A DNA stretch of 64,000 nt from Timema cristinae (GCA_039000515.1 JBCFYV010000012.1:14882290-14946289), one strand, 5' to 3'. Positions 12,909 through 26,314 are shown, counted from the first letter of the stretch. Notes: generated by a model not told the origin, from the sequence alone. A program made the numbers and translations.

Positions 12909-14202
12909 CTAACTCGTTCTACAATAATCACGATAAATCTCGGCGATGACATGACTCGCACATATCCATGGGGTACAGGCGGAGGCACATGGTGAAACAT
13001 AGGATATGCATCTGACTGGCAATGGCATTGAACGAGCTGATAGATGAATAGAGGGATGTAAACAACACTCCTGTGGTGAATTGGTGGATGTAATCCCTTC
13101 ACCATTACTGTAAATATTTCGGTAGCCTGGATGGGGGAAGTAAGGACACAAGATACAAAAAAAAGTGGAAATTCTTGTGTAGCAGTAACTTATTGAAATG
13201 AAACAATTATTTTGGAGAAAAAAATGTGTGTAGAGGTCGACTATAGTATTAATAGTTCAAGACATATTATCTACATTTTATCATGTGTCAAACATGGAAA
13301 TAATGTACAGTCAACTCTGGTTATAATGAGCCTCTACGTACTCAGATATTTTGTTCACTTTGTCCGAAATTCACTAAAACCAACTGTTTTTTTTCAATCT
13401 GAACGTAGTGGGTTAGTGATAAACACAATAATAGTTCAAATACAATCGCTCTTCATTACAATCAATTAATATTTAAAATTTCTGTTATATGCTGTTGTTT
13501 ACTGTATACTTTTTAAAAAATATTTTCTTCCTGGTCCCTTTGTATATTCTGTGCTTTTTCAACACTTGATTCCACACTATTCATGCATTCAAACAACTAA
13601 ACTGAGTAGAAAAGACTTTTTTTTAGTCTAATAACCCTCTCGAAGAAAAGGATTAGTGAAAACAATTACTAAATGGCTACAGACTTTCATTCACTCTCCT
13701 GTAACTCCTGTCGTATTAATACAACTCAGAAGACTGTATTCTTTACTTGCCGCAGACAGAGGTATTGAAACTTAACCCAGGTCAATGAGTGCATTTACTG
13801 TTTAAGCTCAGTCGTCATCGTCATCCCCCTCCTCCCTGCATTCATGTACCACATTTCATACTTTTAGTCAAGGTTTGTGATAATCTAAGCAATAACTTAA
13901 TCAGGTAGAGAATCAGTATTTTCGAGTTTAAGCAACTAAAGTTAAGTTTTTAAAGAATTAAGAATATGATGTTAGAACGACATTTATTTTTGAAAGTTTC
14001 AAATTTCTGTTCACTAAAACCTAAGTCTAGGGTTGATTATAAAAGAGTTTTTAACGCGCATTGAAATGTATGTGGGCTGGGACCAATGAATTAGGTTCAC
14101 TGTAGCCGAATGTTCACCACAATCGAGTTCACTAATACCAGAGTTAACTATTTACTTTTACTTGATTATATAAGTGTTTATATCACCTGGTCCTACTACC
14201 TG

Positions 14203-14400
14203 TTCAGGTATACGATAATTACTCAAGTGTGAAAAGGATGATGAAGGAAACCTATTTTAGAGGTAGTTTACCCAAATGTACATGGAAGGAGAGTAGGAAA
14301 TCATTTAAGAAATATCACTCAACCACAATTCAAACCTCAATCCCCCCCCCATTATTAATAGGAAATTCTAATACGAGAGGGAGACAATTCAACCACTGAA
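14203..14400 (-). mobile_element. SINE type A, decayed
   Basis: ACTACCTGTTCAGGTATACG, ACCCAAATGTACATGGAAGG, AGAGTAGGAAATCATTTAAG and ATTCAAACCTCAATCC (followed by a C9 run) are in antisense type A order. The head end is CAACCACTGAAACAGG. Confidence 0.75.
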
Positions 14401-14783
14401 ACAGGTACACTGAATATATTGTTGTTAAAATGTTTTGGCTATGACAGGAAATGTATCTCATCATGTTTGTAATAACAAATTAGAACGTGGCGGAATCAGG
14501 TCATCCATGGGTGAGCTAGGCCCCCCGATGACCGATAATTATTGAAGAGACGGAGTAGGAGTGGATTAAGAACATTTATTTGAGATATTTTTGGATTGGC
14601 CACTATCGATTTGACTTGAAAGATGTGTAAAACAGGTGGATTGGGCACTTCATAGTATAATATTTATTGGAAATGAATACAACACATCTCCAGCAGACTT
14701 AATTTCAATATACTTAATCCAGTTGAATTTTAGCTGCTCTGTAAAGTACTGTACGTCCGAGATAAATTAATGGGGATGGGGAG

Positions 14784-14822
14784 CAATGTTAGGTTAGGTT
14801 AGACTAGGATAGGTTAGGTTAT
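14784..14822 (+). repeat. Interstitial (TTAGG)n telomere-like run
   Basis: CAATGTTAGGTTAGGTTAG is followed by ATAGGTTAGGTTA. It has the same CAATG lead-in as the run at 12.87 kb, so the two may have a common origin. Confidence 0.7.
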
Positions 14823-14854
14823 TTTGGTTGGGTAAGTTTGTGTTCAAACTTCAT

Positions 14855-14995
14855 AGGGAGGGAAATCTTACTGCAAGGTGTTATCGTCCAATTATTCACC
14901 TTGGAAGAGAAATCGTATTGCAAGGTATCAGTGCCTAATTCTTCTTGGTAGGGTAGTCGTACTGCAAGGTATAAGTGCCCAATCCAACTTGTGAG
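14855..14995. repeat. About 45-bp tandem repeat, 3 units
   Basis: An ACTGCAAGGT or ATTGCAAGGT core recurs at about 14870, 14917 and 14961, each preceded by a GGGAGGGAAATC-like and followed by a TGCCCAATT-like segment. It directly follows a TTAGG-rich stretch. Confidence 0.75.
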
Positions 14996-15201
14996 ATAAA
15001 TAATGGTGAAAGGTGTCCAAAACAGTTGGGGGAGGGGGAGGAATGCCGTTGGTAGCGTGGGGTCCCGTCCAACTATGCTGACTCCTCCCACTGTATTATG
15101 TATCTGGACTTAGCGTTGTTGAGACGACCCCTTGTCTCACACAAAAACCCGATTATTTTAATATTTTAAGTAATGTTAAATAGTTCCAGACAGCCAGAGT
15201 A

Positions 15202-15247
15202 GCATTGATAATTCTCTCTCTCTCATATATATATATGCATTGATAAT

Positions 15248-15284
<37 letters not shown>
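15202..15284. repeat. 35-bp duplication with CT and AT microsatellites
   Basis: GCATTGATAATTCTCTCTCT followed by CATATATAT occurs at 15202 and again at 15237. The second copy has a longer TA run. It is a compound (CT)n(AT)n microsatellite duplicated with its flank. Confidence 0.9.
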
Positions 15285-16029
15285 AGTCACTAAAATATAT
15301 TTAATGCCATAATATTCTGAGCCTGAATATTTTAAAATTAAATTTTACAAATAATCAGTTATATATTTAATTAGCTAATTCCTTTCAACATATATTATAT
15401 ATACATACATACATACATTCTATTGTGTAAGATGATACTTTCATATATTTCAAAGAATAATCTAGATATCCAGACCTCAAGATAAATGAACCAGATTTAT
15501 CCAGCTGACAGGGAATACATTTGGGACCTCATACCCTCTTGGAGGTAATCGAAGGCTCTGTAACGTTTATATACAAGGTGGGGTTTAAATGTGCAATGGA
15601 GGGAAATTTTTGAACTACTCAATTTGATGGAAGAGTCTTCTAATGAAAATGATGTGTCAAGTCCCAAATATAAACTTACTTTTAGTTGAAAACCATTAAA
15701 TTTGACCCAAGTTATCTTAGCTAATATGTTGTTCTCGGTGTAATTTAGGAGAAAAAATAATATTTATTTTTAATAATTATTCTTTTTTGCCATCTTTTTA
15801 ATAAATGTGTTCTGTCATTATTAATTAAAAATAGTTTATATTTTAAACAGTTAACAGTTTAATTCATGAAGTAATTATAAAAGTTAATGTTGCAATTATT
15901 TGAAATATTATATTTTTTTTTATAAAACTTGTCCAAATAAACACTAAATCATTAAAATGCGTTCTAATTTTTGTGGTCAAAACAAAATCTTTTTTTCCGA
16001 ATAAACCAATTCAAAACTTTTCCTTCAAA

Positions 16030-16640
16030 GTTATATCCCCACCACTATTCCATGATCTATCCTTACTGCCACTAATATTCTTCCCTAACACACCCTCTCA
16101 TATCCTATCCCTTTAAAACCTTGTCCGTGGATAGAGGAAGGGCAGAGGGGTAGGGAAGAAGAGATTCCCCTCTTGCCGCTTGGCAGCGCGCCAGGCAACA
16201 AACAAACATGAGAACGCTTTCTGGTGGCGGCGCTTATCAAAACTACTAGTGAAGCTATCATGCCTCACTCCCCTCCATTTCCTCTACTTCCCTTGCTCTC
16301 CCTCCTCGTCCAAAATATTTTCATTCCTTCTTTTTTTTTTCTTCTATTCAGGCCGTTTCTTCCACTTTTCTTCCCCTCTAACTCCCTTATGTGTTTTATT
16401 CTTCCCAAATTCCCCCTCATCTCTCTACCTCCATCAAAACATCAGTTTCCACTCTTCTAGTCTGTGTGCCTGACATCCGTTGTGTTCACTACTAGGCTCC
16501 AGGTATTTAACCCCTAAAATGCCTTTTCCCCTTTAAAATATTTTTTTTAATTTTAACTTCGCCACTCTTGTTCCCTTTAATGACGTCACAAACGTATCAC
16601 CCCATTGAAATCCCTTCCGTGTGCTAAGGTCGAGTGATCA
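16030..16640. other. Pyrimidine-rich, GC-richer island with a TGACGTCA site
   Basis: C/T-rich flanks surround a GC-richer centre (CTTGCCGCTTGGCAGCGCGC, then GGTGGCGGCGC near 16222). A palindromic CRE/ATF-type site, TGACGTCA, lies at 16581-16588. Open frames are low complexity. It could be a regulatory island or an old repeat; neither is shown. Confidence 0.45.
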
Positions 16641-17013
16641 TCTGATCAACGATTGAGTTTCGATTATGAAATAATATACTCAAAGAGGTTGTCTCGTTTG
16701 ATCAACTCGGTGAGATAAGTCACCGCACATGCGGGTTAGATAGTGGACAAAGGCATACATATTTTACGTTAGGGGTTGAAGGGGAGGTCAGCATTAAAAT
16801 CCTGTTTGTGTGTGTTGGGGTGTTCTTTCTCCCTCAATGGCTTCCAACTCTCTCTCCAAGCAAATGTTACTGCCTTATCTGAAATCAGCCCTCCTCATAA
16901 CTACCCCGTTAATGTAAATAAGAAAACTTTTCCGACAGGTGTAATAATCGGTCCTTGGAAGAGTTGTCTAAAACACTGGAAAGCTACATTTTTTAATAAT
17001 TATTTAAGTTTTT

Positions 17014-18605
17014 TTACTTTCTTGCTACTTTGCAAGTAAATAATCGGTTGTGATCGTCAGATAAAATTGAATGAAAGATGTTGATGAGTGTCGATGTTTC
17101 ATGACTTCCCGAATCCGAAAAGGTGGTTTTAACCATTCCGTCTGTCTGAGTGTCTCTACCTAGGGCTAGAGCCTAAACTATTTTACCGATATCGGACTAA
17201 AACTTGGTATCTGAGGTTTTAATAGGGTTGTCCAGAGGGATTATTGGAATTGGATATATAACCCTAAAATTAAGGGTTGTTTATTGAAGGGTTAAACGAG
17301 AAAAAATTGATTTTATCAAAATCGGCTCCAACGGTTATGATTATTTTTAATTTCTGAACTTTGATTAATATTTCAAACAAAGTGGCCAGTCTAAATTTTC
17401 GTCAAATTGATTTTAAGCGTAAATTAATAATTTTTAATTATATATCCATAAGTCTTTGAGATATGAAATTACTTACTATTGCAAATATGTAGGTATAGTT
17501 ATAATAAAAATCTTTTACTTGAAATATATTTTTATAATAAACATTGTTTTATATACTATATTATATATATAAACTGTATGAATAATTAAGGTGAAGCATT
17601 AAAACTGTCAAAAAAATCCCACACGAGATGTTGATGGATATCGAATTTTCATAGACCCCTGAACCCTAAAAATTGGTTTTTGAAAATCCGTCTGTCTATG
17701 TGTCTGTCTTACCCTAAAATCAAGAGTGGTTTACTAAAAGGTAAAAAAAAATAAAAAATAGATTTTCTCAAAATAGGGTTTAACGGTTTTGATTAAATTT
17801 AGTTTTTAACCATTGATTAATATTAGAAACAAAATGGCTGCTCACAATTTTTCGTCAAAGTGAATTAAAGTGCTCCGTACGGATGCGTAAATTCTAAAAT
17901 TTTAACATACCTCCGTAGTTCTTTGAGATATATTACTTATCATTTCAAATATGTAGGTCTGTTTATACTAAAATAAAAAATATTTGAACTTTATTTTTAT
18001 AAAACCAAATGTTTCTGATATACTAGTAAATATATTATTAATAATTTATTTAGCTTACGTTATACAGATATATTACTTAAATTTTTACGCCATAATCTCT
18101 ATAATGCAATTTAGTAATTAAATAAGTAATTATCTCAAAAATTATGTTCTTTTTCCATTAACCTCTTAGGGGAAATATTGTAAACCAATATCTATATCTA
18201 TCATTTGAGACTCAAATAGTAAATATTTACCTATTTTATTGGTCTAAATTTTTAAATGAGGAGTTTAATAGCAATGCAATGACCTGAAGATGTTTAACCC
18301 CTAATAAAATGACGAAAATTTTAAATTGTAGTTGAAATTTTAACACGATATGTTGATGGTTGTGGACCCAATAGCGACCCTTTTTATTGGTCCATATATA
18401 CAAATGAGAATTTTAATCCTTTAAAAATAAAATTAAAACCGGGAGTCAAAAAACGTTTTACGGAAGTATAAGTGAAATTTTTTCTGGTGTATAGCCTATT
18501 ATTTCGTTTCACATACATAACGAGTTTTGAGTAAATATTTCTATTTCTAAACAATAACGTTAAAAAGTCCAAGCGGAGCTCCATACCATTTATTTTATAT
18601 TCACA
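17014..18605 (+). repeat. Hairpin-ended interspersed repeat, copy 3 (long, internally duplicated)
   Basis: The CCGTCTGTCTG-containing core occurs twice, near 17080-17560 and 17629-18005, about 550 bp apart. Both are followed by the CTTTGAGATAT, AAATATGTAGG and TTTATTTTTATAA segments. A fragment of a third start lies near 18350. The far end (ACGAGTTTTGAGTAAATATT, then GGAGCTCCATACC near 18577) matches the opposite end of the minus-strand copy at 46.7 kb. Confidence 0.75.
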
Positions 18606-18699
18606 TTTCGTTGTTGCACAGCTGGCTGTCATTAATATACTTTTTAATTGTTAAGTACTTTTTTATATTTCTTTTTTTTCGTGTTGCTGCTTCAATGTT

Positions 18700-18868
18700 A
18701 TCCTTGAATTTGAATAGGGTTGAATTTAGAAAAATTGTACCTACATTATCATGGAGGGAGAGTGGTAAACTATTTAGGAATAGTTACTCTTAGAACATTC
18801 GACCGGGATTTGAACCCCGATCTCCTTGTCTAATCTAATATGAGAGTGACTCCTTAGATCATACAACC
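18700..18868 (-). mobile_element. SINE type A, tail-truncated
   Basis: CATGGAGGGAGAGTGGTAAA, CGACCGGGATTTGAACCCCG (B box) and ATCTCCTTGTCTAATC are present. The antisense A-box region reads CTTAGATCATACAACCAG. Confidence 0.75.
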
Positions 18869-19411
18869 AGCAAGCAGGTATAGGCTCCTCTTAACCGACG
18901 CCAAACTGTTTTATTTCATTGTCACTTCCCTGAAAATGTGCGTTAAAATAAACTATAGCGTTAGCTCCATTTGTAAGCAACTAATGTCACAGGTTTCACG
19001 ATAATTTATAGTTATGATATTGTTTAGGTTTGTTTGGGTCATTTTCATCCTTTCACAAACAAGATAAATAATTATGGGTTGTGTGTACTGATTTTTATTA
19101 GAATAAACCCCAAATAATGATTTTCTGATTTGGAATTTAGCCATGACAATAATAGTTAGAAGGTAGGTTGTTGGAGTTTGACCCCATGTCGGATTACCAA
19201 CTCTGCCCCAGTTGCTTTTCATCTGTCTATTCTTTCATTGACCGACCTAGCGATACTGACAGTCTGAAGTATATGTAAAATGGGAAGGAAGACTCTTTTT
19301 GGTTTAATGGGAACGAACTAGAATTATGGATGTGGACAAAATATTACTGCTAAGGTATTAGTGGAGCTGAATTCTTATTTCGCGTAGTGATTAGGGAACT
19401 ATTTTATTTAG

Positions 19412-19640
19412 CAACACATTTTACTACCCATTTGGTTGTACGCATATATACTAAATATGCCAATGTGTTTGGGATTAGTAAGGTGGATTTAGAGGAAATG
19501 TACCCAATATGGTATTAAGGTAGACTGGAAAACTATTTAGGATACACCACCCACCGTATATCCGACCGGGATCATAACCCTGATCTTTCTGTCATCGACA
19601 GTCTAGTATAAGGTGAGAGTGACCTCTTGGACGATGCCGT
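19412..19640 (-). mobile_element. SINE type A
   Basis: TTTTACTACCCATTTGGTTG begins the antisense tail. GGATTAGTAAGGTGGATTTA, CCGACCGGGATCATAACCC and TCATCGACAGTCTAGTATAA follow. It is nearly full length. Confidence 0.8.
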
Positions 19641-19769
19641 CATCAATATAAGTAATTATTATTATTGTTGTATTACTCAGCACTGTCTGGAATTTTAATT
19701 AAAGTAAAATTACATTTTTAAACTACATTTACAAAACTTTACTTCATAGTTTAATTGACCTGATCCCAC

Positions 19770-19996
19770 TTCAATGGTCGCATTATCTTATGCGTCGCTC
19801 TTACCTTTGTATTTCCGATTATGGGGTGATCGGGGTTCAAATCCCGTTTGGGTGAACTAAGGGTGTTAATTCTTAATAGTTTCTCATTATACTTTCACAG
19901 AAATGTAGGTAATTTATTTTACATTCTACTAACTTCATATCTTACCCATTAGTGAAAATACATGGACGGTCCAAATGGCTAGTATGTCTGGCGTAC
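19770..19996 (+). mobile_element. SINE type A
   Basis: ATCGGGGTTCAAATCCCGTT is a good B box. AATAGTTTCTCATTATACTT, ACCCATTAGTGAAAATAC and GGTCCAAATGGCTAGTATG follow, then a C-rich run. Confidence 0.75.
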
Positions 19997-21119
19997 ACCC
20001 CCTCCCCCCCCCCCCAAAATAAAACTACCTCAATTAAAGAGATAGAACTTAGTCTTGATCGATATGACAGATGAGTGTTAGCCTAATTTGACCTATTGAT
20101 TATTCCCAGTCTCAATGTAGCTATTTCCATATTTGTTACAGGGGCTGTAAATTAGATTACCAAATTAGTGGTGATCATATCAACCAAAATTAATGGCGTG
20201 AAAAGTTTCTAAAATGTTGTCATACATCGAATCATATAGTTTTCTCATAAAATTCAATCCTTTTGAACAAGATTTGTTGATATGGCTCCAGAAAAATAGC
20301 CTAAGAGTACTTATGTGAATAATAAACTTCAGATTTCCAACTTCAATACTAAAGTGAGACATGAGTCACCAAAACACAAATATATATAATATTTACACAA
20401 AAGACAGCTTTCCTATAAAATTAAAAGTTATGATAGGATAGAATAAAACTTCCTTCAAGGGGTAGCTTTCTGAAATTCAACCCAATAATCCATCAAATAT
20501 CTGTAAAATAATAGTAAAAAAGTTTCACCTTTGTGGCACTATTCCTTATTTTACACTGGGAATATTTTAGACAAAATGCGTTGATTGTTTCTTTTTGAAT
20601 TTATATTATTCAGCTTTAAACCAAAATTTTAGGTTATTTTCCATAGGAACTATCAAGAATCTCTAACAATATTCCCATTTCACTATCCGTATGGAGCCTA
20701 TATATACGTATATTTACACACAAACAAAAAAGCAGTCCATAACTTATTGAGGCTCGTTGGCATCCCTAACCAAACCTCATCGCCTCTCACATTCTCTGGC
20801 CATTCCTGAACGGCGCGTAACTACAGACTATAGGAAACCCATCGGGGCCTTAAGCTTGCCACTAAATATGTGAGGTATTCTGCTCGGAGCATCCTAAACC
20901 TTCTTGAGACCAACGTTACCTGCAAGGCTCTCACACCAGACATTCTCTCCACCGGCCGGCCGGTGATAATCTCACTACTTTATAGATTATGACGAGGGCT
21001 TACAATCGATTTTCTATATGTATTCTGGCCCATACGAACGCCATCACTCGTTTGGGAAAGGGTTGGGCTCTTTTCATGGAAGGGTTGAAGGGATGATGAT
21101 AGCTCACGTAAGAGGCGTA

Positions 21120-21450
21120 CTTTTCGATATGAAACCACCGGTTATGTTTGGGGCAATACTTCAATTTCTAGGGCCAAGGAAAAGGGGGGGTTGAGAGAGA
21201 GAGAGAGAGAAAGAGAGAGAGCTGGGAGGAGGGTTATTTGACGTGAAGTTGATTTCCTTCTCTTTTCTTTTAGGGGATTGTAACGACGAACTAGGACGTA
21301 ATTCTCATCTTTCTTTCTTTTCAGTGTTTTTTGTCTTCCTTTTCGATCACAATCCTCCATCATATCGTCTCATGTTCCTTGTCTACAGCTTTATCTTTGT
21401 TCTATTTGTTCGTTTCTTCCCCCCCCCCCTCCCTTTCGTTTCAGTTCACT
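21120..21450. other. Purine-to-pyrimidine strand-switch island
   Basis: A purine block (AAGGAAAAGGGGGGG, then GA repeats) is followed within 40 bp by a T/C block (CTTTCTTTCTTTTCAG, then C9). It resembles mirror-type Pu/Py DNA. No coding signal was found. Confidence 0.55.
21193..21223. repeat. (GA)n microsatellite
   Basis: A GAGAGAGA run with one A interruption lies inside a purine-rich block that switches to pyrimidine-rich DNA just downstream. Confidence 0.95.
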
Positions 21451-21625
21451 CATATCTAGGTTAATATCAAGGCATTTATCAGTTCCAACTCTCTGACATA
21501 GAACTAGAATAGGCTACAATCAAAAAATGTAATCTCATTTTTAAGAGAACGATTTAGATCTAGATAACTTTGGATGAATGTGGTAAACCTTTTAAAAATT
21601 TAACAAAGTTTTTTTTTATCATAGC

Positions 21626-21862
21626 TTCTTACTACCTGTTCGGGCTATACACATTAATGTTAATTATTATAATGTGGTAGGGATGAGGAAGGAACCATTT
21701 TAAAGGTAACCTAGCCGCATTTGCTTGAAAGAAGAGCAAAAATCAATTAGGATAAACCACCCTCAGTATACCTGACTGGTTCTCTAACACCAATATCCCC
21801 TCCATCAACAGACAGGTCCAGCATAAGAATGACGCATTAGACCATTTGACCACTGAAGTGGG
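21626..21862 (-). mobile_element. SINE type A
   Basis: TTACTACCTGTTCGGGCTAT, TGGTAGGGATGAGGAAGGAA, CCGCATTTGCTTGAAAG, CACCCTCAGTATACCTGACT and TTAGACCATTTGACCACTGA occur in antisense order. It is nearly complete. Confidence 0.8.
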
Positions 21863-21915
21863 TTCGACCAATGTTAATATCATGAAATTAACAGCACAAA
21901 ATTTTCATTTTTGGC

Positions 21916-22105
21916 GTTTCCTCTTACTAGCCATTTGGGATACGCACATTTAACTTCACAAGTGAAGTAAGAATAAGAAATTTATAATCCAAATTTGAGT
22001 GAAGGAAGAGTGGAGGAAATAAAACTCTCAGCAAACCCTCCCAGGATTTAAATACAACCTCCCCCCCCCATTAAGGTGAACTAGATAAAGATTGACGTAA
22101 TCCAC
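21916..22105 (-). mobile_element. SINE type A, decayed
   Basis: CTCTTACTAGCCATTTGGGA, AAATTTGAGTGAAGGAAGAG, CCCTCCCAGGATTTAAATAC and a C9 run occur in antisense order. It lies about 50 bp beyond another type A copy in the same orientation. Confidence 0.65.
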
Positions 22106-22304
22106 GTACCTAACTGTGTAAGCAATACCTATTTTAGTAGTCTAATGTTTTGTGACTTAAATGTATTTTCAATTTATTTTCAAGATTAGGATGGTTAATG
22201 TAATCAGAAATCACAATTACATAGTCCAAAATTAATAAACAGAACCTTATCTGACAGCTATAATATCTACTAGATCTACTTTCACGTATTAATACGTCAG
22301 GCCG

Positions 22305-22410
22305 TGTGATATTCAGCTGTCACTTTTGATAGATATTATCAATACTTATAAATATCAATATTTATAATATTTTTAAATGTTATCGTTGTTGCCCACATGG
22401 AATATGTTAG
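22305..22410. repeat. Dispersed AT-rich repeat, copy 1
   Basis: GCTGTCACTTTTGATAGATA, TATCAATACTTATAAATATC and a following AT-rich stretch resemble segments at 59645-59752 and 62395-62500. All share a CACTTTTnATnnATCAATA core. No terminal structure is evident. Confidence 0.35.
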
Positions 22411-22576
22411 CATTTTATAGAAATTTCGTCCAACCAAGATCCTACTATAGCAGATATCCTAATCATTTATGTATAAATAATGACTGAGATTATAAAATGA
22501 TATGATGATATAAATTATTTGCCGAAACGCGTTGACAATAAGATGATTCAAGACTGCCAAGTCAGCGTCTACTAGA

Positions 22577-22593
22577 CTAACCTAACCTAACAA
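22577..22593 (-). repeat. Short CCTAA-type telomere-like run
   Basis: ACTAACCTAACCTAACAAT is the reverse complement of the CAATGTTAGGTTAGG-like pattern seen twice elsewhere, with one base changed in the lead-in. Only about three pentamers remain. Confidence 0.5.
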
Positions 22594-22799
22594 TCTTACT
22601 TTAACTTATAACGTAAAACATTTATTTTATTAAGTGGATAGCAATACTATGATGTAATTTATTAAATTTTACAAGCCTCACATGTAATAAATTATTCCAA
22701 TTTTTATTTATTTTTATTTTCAATGTCTATTCTAACTTCAACTATCTAATAGAAATCAATCAATATAATCTCATTAAATTATTCATCTTGTAGATTATA

Positions 22800-25700
22800 A
22801 CATTTTTAACTCTAGTTTTAATTAATCATAATCTTTTTATTAAAATTCCATGATATATCTCACTGGTATTACTGTATATTTACTTTAGTTTCTGTTTTTT
22901 AATCATTTATTTCAATTTTTTAATTACTTCTTAATTTGTTCTAAAATTCTAGGTTTTCAATTTACCAAACTTAATTTTTAATCTCAATTTCTTATCGTGT
23001 TATCATATGTATGTTTTTTTATTATATATATAGTATATAAAATATATTATTATATATATAAATATATATATTAGTAACTTGAAACAATGTATTTAAAAAT
23101 AAATATCCAAGACTTATATATTTTATTAAAATAAATATATTTAGTTTAATTTTCTACATAGAGTTAGTTAACTCAATGTTTATTGAATAATTGTCATGAG
23201 CAAAGTAGATTTTGAATAAAAACCTTTTAAACGAGGAGAGAAAGTCTTGATCAAATTATTGTAGGAAAATGTTACTTCGGATGTTAATTCTTACAAAAAT
23301 AACTGTATTAAAAACTAAATGAATCTTTGAAAAAAGGTTATTGTTAATGGCCAAACGTTTTATGTTAAAAAAATTCCAAAAATAGGGAACTTATCTCACT
23401 CTCCCTTCCATTCCACCTAAAGTTAATCCAAAATAAGAAAATTTAAAACATTCTTAAAAGTAAAACTGAAATTGCAGCAAGCGCCTGCGATTCTATTATA
23501 TGCAATTACATCAACAGTATTGCTCGACAAGTTGCAGGTTCAGTCTAGCTCTCGGCGCTAGGAATTCTGACACAACGCCTCTACACTCATAGTTCACAAA
23601 CACAGTACAAAATATTTCAACACAAGTGCAATTCTTCTTACTATTTCTAGAAACAATTTGCTATCATTATTGTTATATTGATAAAATGTGATATGTATTG
23701 GTTTATTTGTCAGTGTGTGTTTGTGTTAGCACTTGAACTCCAAAATTAATAAACCTTGAAAATGCGACTTGGAAATTTGAAAGATTTGCGCATTGGGTGT
23801 ATTTTTATGTTTAGATATATTGGGAGTCTACCCCTTAAACCACGTGAATAATGTTACATTTTCTATAAATTTGTAATTAAAAACATAACAAAACTCTAAA
23901 TCTGCCTGTGCTCTCGATTCTGTTTGTTGAGATTTGACTTCTTCAGTTGTAGTTTTTATTATTCATAATAGATAGTGAATGATAAACATCAAGTTATTTC
24001 ATCTGTGAGTGAAGTAGATTCTGATAAAATGACTTTTAATATGGTTACAATTGTGTCATAGATTTGTAACAATTAAAATATATTAAATTTAAATGTATAC
24101 ATCTTCTTTGTAAGTTAACAACGAAGGTTTTGTAAAGATCAGCAAACCAATTATAAATATCCTTTGCAACGAGGGCTTTGTAAAGATCAATACATTAATT
24201 GAAAATCTCCTTGGCAACTAGTGTTTTGAGATATATACGAATCAATAATTGTGTGCATTTTTGTAAGTCAGATAAAGGTTCAAAGCCACAAAATATATAT
24301 TTAATATTAATTTGATTATTACTTCCTTTCTTGCTACTAGGCCAACAGCACAATTTTGTTTGATAAGTTAGGCCGCTTGATTTAGATGGTTTCTGTCAAT
24401 TTCTTTAAAAATTTTTTACGATGGTAGTATTTTCAAACTATTTATTTTGGCGTTGATTGAAACCATACCTCCACGTAAGAGAGCCGTTACTAGCGGCTTT
24501 ATTTGTGTCTTAAATTTAGGATTGTTTTAAGTTATTTTGTAGTATTGCTTGAAAACTAGGTTATATATTTATATATTTTAGTTACTAAGCTAATAACACG
24601 ATTTCATTTATGGTGGTACGGTGCTTCCTATAGAGTCTTATTTCAATTTACTTAATTTTGGTTTCTTAGCTAGTAGATCTATGCATATAATGTTTGTATA
24701 CGCATTCAGATTTTGTGGATTTTCGTTTTTTTATAGGTTCGATAAACGATAGTATAAAATAAATCAGTATAGGAATGGTTTATATGTTTGTTGGTTTGCT
24801 GCCAGTAAACTAAAAATGTAGCCTACTCTCGGATCGTGATGGAACTTTGGTGTACTACTTATTTTTCAGGGAATAACTTTAAGCTATATACCATCCCGCA
24901 GGAATGAGGGTGAATCTAGGTTTATTCGTGAATCTTCGTACACAAATAAAACAATGCTCTAAACAAGTTTAATTCTTTTTTACTATTTTAAAGTCAAAAG
25001 TGTTGATATATTATTATATACGAGTGAAGTCACGATTATATGCTAGTTGTTTAATATAGTAATAACATATTTTCTATCTAGGTTAATCCCCTTGTAAAAC
25101 AATCCACATCTAGTCGAAAGATTATATCAATAATTTATTTAAATATAAAATACAAAGAGAAATTATAGTTTGTTTTGATTGGTTGTTTCGTATTCATACT
25201 ATTAATGAGGAGGCATTTATTTTGCTTTAAAAAACTACACAGCTTATGTTCAAATGAAATATTTCATCTAATCTTACGTACACATTGTTAATAATGTATT
25301 CACATGAACATAATATCATATTATATTAAAAGAGAGCTAAATCTCTTAACAATAACAAAATTAGTCACTAGTGCAACGTCTACTTAAGCCGCTTGACCAT
25401 TGGTGATTGTAACTTCAAAACCAAGAAACTTATAAAGATGAAAAATTGCATCCGTGTTTTTTTTATCTAATATTAGGATATGTTGCTTGTGTATCTTTTG
25501 TATTATTTTAATTTTGCAAGCTTGACTACTTGTACAATGTGACTAACGATTTAGGTAATTAAAACAATCATGTAGTTTAGAAAGTGAGAATGGGACCAGA
25601 CACTTAGGGTATGCTTTAAAAAACTGAAGGATGCCTCTGGCTACATTAGCTAATTTATATATTGTGGCCTGTATATACCTATAAAGAAATCTATAAGGTT

Positions 25701-26300
25701 CTCAGATTCTGATCATTAGAAAATGTAACATATTATTCTGTACTGCACCAACTACTTGAAAGGACATAACCATCCAGTGAGTAGCTCTAATGAGAATGGC
25801 AATTTTTGAAGATCAAAACAACTAAAACAATGTATAGCTATCTTATAAAAATTAATAAATGCGGTAGCCCTATTAAAAATTTTTTTATTTGTTTAAGAAA
25901 GGCTAGATTTATTTCTCTTGACATTTAATTTGGTCTCAGTATTGTGATATTTTTGTAAGTGCCATTAAAACCAACTAATTTCACCTTTTCATAATTATTT
26001 TTAATAATACAACATATATTGTAAAATTTTTAATTTTATAGAGATGGGTTGTATCTCATATCTACATTTTGACCTTAAATACAATCTTAAAAAGCAAACC
26101 ACTTTGTTAAAAATACAATATTTCCATGCGTCTGTAAGGTGTGTTAGTACTTCTGTTAGGTGGTCTCCTTAAGCAATCAATAAAATGCGAACAAAACAAT
26201 ACGTCGATAAACTTTCTTATGAAGTAAAATAATCGTTATCTCTTTTGACTACATATAAAAAAGAATATGAATGTATACAAAAAACTAAGCTACAATTTTA
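22800..26300. other. AT-rich DNA without recognised gene
   Basis: Very AT-rich, with TA runs near 23020-23070 and the 48-bp tandem repeat at 24.1 kb. Nothing coding was seen. Confidence 0.5.
24119..24255. repeat. 48-bp tandem repeat, 3 degenerate units
   Basis: CAACGAAGG, CAACGAGGG and CAACTAGTG begin units at 24119, 24167 and 24215, spaced exactly 48 bp. The first two share TTTGTAAAGATCA; the third is more diverged and truncated. The surroundings are AT-rich without other features. Confidence 0.8.
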
Positions 26301-26314
26301 TTTTTTTCCTTAAC

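Noticed and set aside
12899..13151. Two overlapping minus-strand frames of 68-80 codons beside a TTAGG run
   Set aside because: The patch is GC-richer, but neither frame resembles a known protein; it may be part of a repeat.
16180..16473. Two overlapping plus-strand frames of 78-97 codons
   Set aside because: They are low-complexity readings of a pyrimidine-rich island (Ser/Phe/Leu/Pro runs).
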